Assembly: GCA_903813345.2 (NCBI GenBank) | Contig: CAIIXF020000004.1 | Span: 4,981,525-5,045,524 of the forward strand | Direction: 5' to 3' | Length of the DNA stretch: 64,000 nucleotides | Source of the DNA: Owenia fusiformis | Lineage: Eukaryota; Annelida; Polychaeta; Sabellida; Oweniidae | In this document: piece after piece, positions 56,700-64,000 of the stretch | Numbering within the stretch: position 1 is the first letter of the stretch | How the letters are laid out: every line of letters starts with the position of its first letter | Translations under genes and position numbers: made by a program | The notes under the pieces: model-generated | Seen by the model: only the letters and a program-made list of their open reading frames with translations | What the model was told of the DNA's origin: nothing | The model's database searches: none

Positions 56700-58443
56700 G
56701 ACATTTTGCTATTTGATGTACACAATTTTGGGCCTACAGATGCCACAATATATCGTTTGTTGTGTAATAAATATAATTGAATGTTCTGTTGAATCTTTGG
56801 TGCAAACACATTTAACGTGTGTCACGTAACCCACAAGGTATACAGAGGTCTATTAGTCCACACTACCATAATATCCACAAAAAGGCCTAACTGTTACAAT
56901 ACCTTGACTCTGAAGCTGTCCCATTACAGACCTGTATCCTTGATTCGGGTTTTCGGCTATTGGGGCGATCACGTTGTCCAATTCCACGTCCGTCAATGCA
57001 GCATATTGATGAGAAAGCCTAAGATCATATTGCCTGAAACATAAAGTTTAACGGATACCGTTTAACTTTGACAGAGTTAAACGCTTGGCATCTAAACGTT
57101 TAGATGTCGAGCGCAACAGGGATATAACCTTCACCTTATTTTATTGATTGAAAATGACAAAGATATACTAATCTTGTACTATTGATGTGACAGTAACCTG
57201 TAAACTGAACATTACGTCAGTCTTCGTTGTACCGTTCTCTCACACACTTGTTTCACTTTCGCGAAGGCTACACAATATGCATCTTTTTAAACCACTGACA
57301 TTTTTTCGTATCTAATGAACGGGAGTACCAGAGCAAATGCATCATGATTTTACTCTGGCTTTAATAACTGGTATATTTCTGACATATCAACCACCATAAT
57401 ATTATGCAAGGTTTTAAAACGGTGCCATTTACATTACACAGATAAAGACGTTTGCAATAACATGAGAATTGTACGAAAAATTGCATGACCTCGACGGATC
57501 TAACAGCATTCACAATTTGCCGCCACGGTGTGTTCTTTGCGCGGGAAGATATCCACCAGCGCATTTTAAGCGTATTGTATTTTTATGACGGTTAACAACG
57601 GCCCATTGCGTCTTAAAAGCTGTACCAGCGGCACGTGTGAATAAAATCGCCCCACTCCCCCCCCCCCCCCCTTAACGTCGGTGTAATTCCGCATAATCGT
57701 TTATACTGTACTTTACATGCGCTGCAGCAGTATTTACCCTTAAACAAAATGAGGCGAGAATTAATTCGTTTAACAAAACATACAGACTAAGATATTTATA
57801 TAACGGAAAATACACATAAAAATATGTGTTGTATACCAGCAGCGTTTGTGTAAAAATAAAAGAGAGGTTTCAAATTTGTTTAGGCATTGATTTCAATCAT
57901 TGCTAAGATGTTTGAATTGACCATGTTTTGCACTGGATATAGAACACTATGCCCTAAAAGCCAGTATGATAACAGTGTAAAACCTTGACATTTTGCCAGG
58001 TCTTAACTGGTAAACAATGTTCACATTACTAGCTGTTAAGTGTATTTTGCAAGAGGGTAGTAATTAGTCAGGATTATGTCATGGAAGTCATAAAAAAGAA
58101 ATTTTATTTTAAGAATTTGATTAGTGTATATTTAAAAAATAACAAACAGGCATTTTCGCTAAATGTTAAAGCAATGTTAATAATATACAGAAGATGTTTG
58201 ACTTATTTGAGAAATAGGAGTCATTTTGCAGATTTGAAAATAGGTCTTTTGAAGATGAACCAGTTAACAATCAACCAACAGTTTGAAATGGAGCCACTTT
58301 TTAAACAAGTACAAAAATTGTTAATTGTAGATCCGCCCCTGTGTCTTGATAGATGACTTGTGTATATCGAGATAATTTGGTATACGTGTTAAACACAGCT
58401 ACAAAAAATGAAGAGTGTAAAAGCATACACATTCCTATAGACG
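56700..58443. other. spacer upstream of the P450 gene
   Basis: No conserved ORF was recognised. It contains a C15 run near 57657 and short inverted strings near 57060-57110 (AACGTTTAGATGTCGAG region against CTTGGCATCTAAACGTT). An ORF at 58081-58356 (91 codons, Lys/Leu rich) shows no domain and is probably chance. Confidence 0.4.
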
Positions 58444-58489
58444 AGACTGGCCTTTGACGAGTCTGAATATTCACAAACCCGGCCAGTCT
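58444..58489 (+). promoter_or_regulatory. inverted repeat just upstream of the P450 start codon
   Basis: AGACTGGCC (58444-58452) and GGCCAGTCT (58481-58489) are perfect 9-bp complements separated by 28 bases, ending three bases before the ATG at 58493. If transcribed, this forms a leader hairpin next to the start codon; it could equally be a palindromic protein-binding site. Confidence 0.45.
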
Positions 58490-58492
58490 TAA

Positions 58493-61400
58493 GTGGATGT
58501 TAAGGCAAACAAACCAACTTCTATCATGTTATTCTACGTTCTTCTGGGCTGTTTTGCATTTTTGGTGTATGCTTTTATCAAAAAATACACAGATGAGAAG
58601 TCAAGGATAATCGCAAAGATCCCAGGACCTAAAGGAATACCCATCGTCGGGAATGCACTCCAAGTCGACTTGGAAAATATTCACAAAGATTTACTAAAAT
58701 GGGCTGAGGAGTATGGTCCAATCTTCAAGTTGAATTTTGCCGGGGAAATGATAGTTGTACTTAACACCTTTGATGCCATCTACGAAGCTCTTGTCACAAA
58801 ATCAGCGGATTTCGCCGGTCAGTATCCATACAAAATAAAAGACTCAAAGAAAAATAAAATGCCATAAAAATGCACAATAGTGATGCATTAAATTAAGGAA
58901 GACAAGTCATGTTTTATTGGTGTATTGGTTCAAAAAAGCCTGAGATTACCGGGGTTTCTCTGAAAATGGACCTACATAATTGGTTGCTTGCGCATTGTTA
59001 ATTAAGGTTAGAATGACTTATTAATGGTAAAAAAGACAGGGACAGACGTATGTGTTATCTTTTTCATGGATTTCCTCATATTTAGATTGTAAAATCTATG
59101 TGACACCACAATCAAAAACAGTCACAATTTCCCAACAATATTGAATCTAATTTAAACAAATTAAATTACCCATTTTGGTCATATATGAACCAATTTGTCC
59201 AATACTCATGGCCCACCCTGTATTTTCAAGATATTGCATTTACCATTGAAAAATGTAAACATTTGTAACTTGTAGGTGAATGAAAGAACTAATTTGCCTG
59301 CAAGTATATTACAGATTCTTGATTGATAATGAGCATTGAGTAGCTTCTGATCAAACATCGCATATATAATTTGACATTGATTTCTTTAGGTCGAGCAAAC
59401 GATACCTTCAGAGTTAAAATAATGACAGAAGATGATGACGTCATATTTCAAGACTATACAGAAAAAGTTAAATACATGAAAAAACTCATGCTTCAGGGTC
59501 TAAAGATGTACGGTGAGGAACGGTCCAATATAGTAAAGATCACACAAACTGAGATAAACTTGTGTATGGATAAATTTGCCGCCAAAATTGATAAGCCGTT
59601 CAATTATGACGACGCTGTTGACACGATGATCTTGAAGATTCTAACTGAAGTGGTAAGCATTTCTATATGCTTTTTACATAGTGAGTATGTTTCTATAGAG
59701 GACTGAATTTAAACGAGATTTTTGGAAAAACATTTATAGATATTCTATGCGATTTACATCTGGTTTGTTATATTGGAAAGGGATTAACTAATTTAGGATT
59801 ATATGGAATGAATGATTATTTCTAATATTAATATTAAATAGACTGTGCTCTGTGGTCCAAACAGACCACAAACACCATCAAATGGGTATATGTCTTTACT
59901 ATTGTTCTGTATGTATTATTAGATAGGCGGAGTTCAGTTACCTGACGATCACCCTCTTATCAAACGAATTACCGAGGTGACAGGTAAATCTATAAGAGTA
60001 ATGTCAGCGGGCAATGGTGAAGAACTAGACATATTTCCATGGCTACGTTTTTGTGGGAATCGTTGTTATAAACTAATGATGGAGGCATGTAGATTAAAAG
60101 CTAGTGCATATGCCGATTTGCGGACAGAATGTGAGGTATATAAAGATTGAAATAGGTGATATTTAATGTGTCACACGGTCTTCATTAGAGCTTTGCTTAT
60201 ATATTCGTTATTGTATAACATCTTTCATCAAACATTACATTCTTTACTATTCGTCACATTATTTAATGCATTACATCATATACCATGCATATTATTGTTT
60301 ATCAAATATGGCCCCACATAGATTATGTTATTTAGTATACAGTGCATTCCTTCTCGTACATTGCATTCTTTAGAACTATCTACATTACTTTCTTCATAAA
60401 CATTACCTTGCAATATGTATATTATTGAAGCATATTGTTTTACTAGCAATAACTTGAAGACAATGCGAGCATAGCATATCTTATTGTTGCAGAAATCGCT
60501 TGAATCTAACCAAAGTGTCATAGGAGTTTTCATAAAGGCGCAGAGAGACCCCTTAACACCGCACCAAATATCAGATTCTAACGTCATTCAGGTGGCATGG
60601 GACCTCATTGGTGCAGGATTAACCACGACTAAAGGCACAATCTCTGGGTTGTTTCTTCTACTGATGAAACATCCAGATATACAGGCAAAACTTCAGGAAG
60701 AGGTAGACCAAGTTGTCGGCAAAGACCGGAATCCAAGTGTAGACGATAAAGAAAACATGCCGTACCTTCAAGCGACGCTTATCGAAGTGTTACGTTATTT
60801 GACGCATGTGCCGATTGCTGTCCCTCATAAAACTCTGGCAGACACAAACGTTGCAGGATATGATATCCCAAAGGGAATACAGGTACGACGTATTATTTAC
60901 TTTTCCTATTTCTAAAAATGATGACAGATTTCAGAGTAATGATAAAGAATCCCATTGTATTACTTCACATTCCGAATTTGGTCTTAACAATATGAAATAT
61001 CAAATCTCTAACAAATTCACATACAGTCGCGATTTCATAGATTTTTCATAGCTAAATCTTCGTCTTCTCTATAAAATAAGTTGACACTTGGTTAGAATGG
61101 AACAAGTAAGTTAACAATTAATGCTTAATTCTAAGGTTTGGACGAACATATTTGCGATGCACCACGATCCCTCATTGTTTCCTGATCCATGGCAGTTTAA
61201 ACCAGAACGTTGGTTGGATGATGACGGTAAACTGGTATCTTTGGAGGAACGAAACAAGTTAGTCGCCCCCTCTTATCTTGAATTAAATACATTGTATTAA
61301 AATACTCGTACATTGTATTATTATTGCATTAATTAAATACATTGTATTGTAGCTATACTGATCACTTATCCAACCTTAATTTAATCTGGCCCATTTGACG

Positions 61401-61740
61401 TATTTAGTAAAATGATCTGGATTACATAATATGTGCCTTATTATGAGCACCTTGCAAAGTACATAATTAAATATAGGACACTGTCTTTTCTATATCTAAT
61501 ACTAAATTAATATTGTTAATTTGTTTCAGAACCATTTCATTTGGAACTGGTCGACGTGTTTGTGTTGGGGAACAATTTGCAAGAACCAGATTATTCCTGT
61601 TCTGTGCTTCATTGATGCAGAAATTCACGATTTGTCCACCAGATGGCTCTCAAAGTCCGTCACCTGATCCACGTGACTTTTTACTCGGAAATGTACTCCA
61701 TCCTGTGCCATTTCAAATTAAAGCAATAGCGAGACTGTGA
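58493..61740 (+). CDS. cytochrome P450, CYP2-clan-like, six exons, complete
   Basis: Exons 58493-58817, 59390-59652, 59923-60135, 60493-60882, 61136-61257 and 61530-61740 join in phase to 1524 nt (507 residues plus stop), the usual microsomal P450 length. An N-terminal membrane anchor (residues about 12-28, MLFYVLLGCFAFLVYAF) is followed by the proline hinge PGPKGIPIVGN. The K-helix ExxR is EVLR, the PERF-like motif is FKPERW, and the haem loop FGTGRRVCVGE keeps FxxGxRxCxG with the cysteine ligand. The I-helix reads AWDLIGAGLTTTKGT: the acidic residue normally before Thr (AGxD/ETT) is Leu. It should act as an ER-bound haem monooxygenase; substrate unknown. Motifs place it near CYP1/CYP2/CYP17-type enzymes. 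The start ATG was chosen because it precedes the anchor; a second Met at codon 12 is also possible. Confidence 0.93.
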
Positions 61741-62559
61741 ATCAAAGCCAGTAATCTAAATATAGAGCAATATGAAACATCATCTACTTTATAAAATTAT
61801 TAGAGGTCCTCAATTTGAAAATGAAATCTATTTTAATCACTGTTCCAATTCACCAGTGATATTATTTATTTAAATAAGCTGTCATACATAATTGGATCTT
61901 GATATTAACCAAATATATAAAAATTTCATCGCATTTTTCTATTATCATCGGAGTGTGAGTAGAGTTATTTAAAAAAATGACTTTTAACTGCCACGTGAAA
62001 AATTGAAGTTTTTTCACAAGTGTAATCTTTGTTGGTTAACGACTGAATCTGTATAGGGGCGCTTGCATGTAAGCAGCGAGTACAATTGACCTACCAATAT
62101 ATTACTTACAATCACACATACAATGTCTTCCAAATGATTGGTTATATTTTGTAAATTGGTAAATATTCATAGTGCAAAGATGGGGGAAATGTTGAAATTC
62201 CCTCATAATAAAGATGGTAACCATAGTTATAATAGAATTATAGTACAATAACGTCATTTCTAAGGGCAATATAGTGAAATATTGGACCGAGGGCCGAAAA
62301 TATTGGACCGAGGACCGAGGGTCACACAGTTCCCAGGTCGATATAGTAAAATGAACGCCTTCTAAACTAGCACTAAAACACCTAGAACTGCCCCGGCAAG
62401 GTGGTAATAATAATACATTATTATATAATCTTCTTTTCCTAAATATGAATAAAGCAATGCACTTAGGTGATTTTTAGAAGAAAAACCAGAACAACGGCAA
62501 CGCCAAAGCGTAGCGAATCCCATCGAACAGAAATGGCTGGCATTTTTACAAACGAATAG
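61741..62559. other. 3' flank of P450 and spacer
   Basis: No gene was recognised. A candidate AATAAA lies at about 62207. 62265-62330 has two close repeats of ATATTGGACCGAGG. A diverged copy of repeat family G occupies 62085-62225. Confidence 0.45.
62085..62225 (+). repeat. dispersed repeat family G, copy 3 (diverged)
   Basis: GACCTACCAATATATTACTTACAATCACACATACAAT-type sequence corresponds to GACCTACCAATGTATTTCTT and following bases at 19612, and continues through GGGGGAAATGTTGAAATTCC. It is preceded by AGCGAGTACAATTGACC versus AACATGTACAGTTGACC in copy 1. Confidence 0.6.
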
Positions 62560-63780
62560 CAAATACCATAAAACAACACACCAGAAAGGCCACCATTTTC
62601 AAAATGGTTGCTCACTAGCCAAGTTGTCATCAGAAGAAATAATATGCTTTTAAGTAGCCACCTCTAAAATTTTTGAAAAATCGCACACGTACTTGTAAAA
62701 TGACACACAAAAAAATGGTGGCCATTTTTCAAAATGGCTGACTACTCCCCAAAGTTTTATTAGACAATGTGCCATACTTAAAGTATTAACATATCAAATA
62801 TGAACAAAATCGCTCCTCTACTTTTTGAGTTATAGTAAAATACGTTAAAATGGTGGCCATTTTTCAAAATGGCCACCTTCTACCAAAAGTGTCATTAGAA
62901 ATAGACAGTGTGCCATGCTTATAGTATTCACATACCAAATATGAACAAAATCGCTCCACTACTTTTCGAGTTATAGTAAAATACGTAAAAATGGCGGCCA
63001 TTTTTTAATTTTTTTTTCAAAATGCCCGCCTTCTACCAAAAGTGTCATAGGACAGTGTGCCATGCTTATAGTATTCACATACCAAATATGAACAAAATCG
63101 CTCCACTACTTTTCCAGTTATAGTAAAATATGTTAAAATGGCGGCCATTTTTCAATTTTTTACCAAAAGTGTCATAAGACAGTGTGCCATGCTTATAGTA
63201 TTCACATACCAAATATGAACAAAATCGCTCCACTACTTTTCGAGTTATAGTAAAATATGTTAAAATGGCGGCCATTTTTCAATTTTTTTTCAAAATGGCC
63301 GCCTTCTACCCAAAGTGTCATAGGACAGTGTGCAATGCTTATAGTATTCACATACCAAATATGAACAAAATCGCTCCACTATTTTTTGAGTTACAGCAAA
63401 AATCGTAAAATGACGAGTAAAGGCCGCCATTTTTCAAGATGGCTGCCATGTGCTTCTTTAATATCTACATTTGTAGCATTATTAATGCCCTTTATAATTT
63501 TTTTACATTTAAAACATATTGCTATTACAGTTTTACATATTGCACCTAAATTACTGTAAAATCGGCACTAAAATGGCCGCCATTTTGAAATGAGCGGCCA
63601 TTTTGAAAATCGGCTTTTATGCAGAACTTCTACCCCCAAAGGGTATATGTGTACAAAATATGAACAAAATCGGGCCAACGGTATTTGAGTTATTGCCCGG
63701 ACGGACGTATGTACGTACGGACGGACGGACGGACGGACGGAGGCGTTCCCTATATCCCTCCGAACTTCGTTCGATGGGAT
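62560..63780. mobile_element. tandem-repeat element with GGACGGAC microsatellite end
   Basis: Five or more units of about 130-150 bp marked by ATATGAACAAAATCGCTCC (62802, 62941, 63088, 63216, 63358, diverged at 63657) and by palindromic AAAATGGCGGCCATTTT. Ends with (GGAC)n at 63711-63741 then CCCTATATCCCTCCGAACTT. Short ORFs here, including a Pro/Ser/Val/Arg repeat on the minus strand, are translations of the microsatellite. Confidence 0.8.
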
Positions 63781-64000
63781 AAAAAACATAACAAGAAATG
63801 GTATGAGCCAAAAATATTCTATAATAGAAACAATTTTGGTTTAACCTGTTCGCTAGATCTGATTCCCTCTTTAATATTTATAGAAATAGCATTTCACGTG
63901 ACTTTTAAATGTGCGTCAGGTACAAGTACCTAATTGAAATAACAGTTGCCAGGGCAACCATGTTTAAACACAGGTTTCACATAAACGTTTGACTTTTGGA
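63781..64000. other. right edge, nothing recognised
   Basis: Unique-looking AT-rich sequence with no gene signal. Confidence 0.4.

Noticed and set aside
58081-58356. 91-codon ORF upstream of the P450 as a small gene
   Set aside because: Lys/Leu-rich composition from AT-rich DNA, no domain, no splice or polyadenylation context.
63568-63811. Minus-strand ORFs with SVRPSVRPSVRP repeats
   Set aside because: These are translations of the GGAC microsatellite; no domain and no codon bias.

Overview
This is eukaryotic, AT-rich, intron-bearing DNA that is dense in transposons. The gene content (a mosaic EGF/TIG/SEA single-pass membrane protein, a CYP2-clan-like cytochrome P450) and the repeats (mariner-type elements, a CR1/L2/Jockey-like LINE, a FLYWCH-MULE, elements carrying CCGTCCGTC tracts) fit an aquatic invertebrate animal. 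A hemichordate, echinoderm, cephalochordate or lophotrochozoan would all be possible. I cannot name the species.

Layout. 1-1284 is a 190-bp satellite that runs off the left edge. 1910-3796 (minus) is an intact PHD/FLYWCH/MULE transposase ORF. 3.9-15.5 kb is non-genic and holds a 31-bp minisatellite, a mariner with one nonsense codon, a mariner relic, a 16-bp minisatellite, a 3.35-kb TA-flanked element that appears to split a small acidic ORF, and several MITEs. 15807-50694 (plus) is one large gene for which I could join 27 exons in phase (6465 nt, 2154 residues plus stop). Its 5' end is missing, because the first exon starts inside an EGF domain. 51.7-53.2 kb is a dead mariner. 55.1-56.5 kb is a CRE/TATA promoter-like block followed by tandem repeats. 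58493-61740 (plus) is a complete six-exon P450 (507 residues). 62.5-63.8 kb is a tandem-repeat element ending in a GGAC-type microsatellite.

The large gene encodes, in order: EGF-like repeats, an IPT/TIG domain, another EGF, an He_PIG-like segment, several beta-sandwich modules, a Gly-rich and Cys/Ala-rich region with furin-like sites, more beta modules, one degenerate cadherin-like repeat, a Thr/Ser mucin stalk, a SEA domain with a GSVIV cleavage motif, an EGF, a membrane span, and a short tail ending in a possible PDZ ligand. It looks like a large cell-surface, mucin-like adhesion or receptor protein. I do not recognise the full architecture as a named family.

Its introns are nested transposon traps. 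One holds a duplicated, dead copy of exon 3 split by two elements. Two element families (20917-24550 with 37987-39274, and 41704-42970) have termini beginning with CAC and 5-bp target duplications, as in Transib/RAG-like transposons. The dead exon copy and these CAC-terminated families are the most novel observations here.
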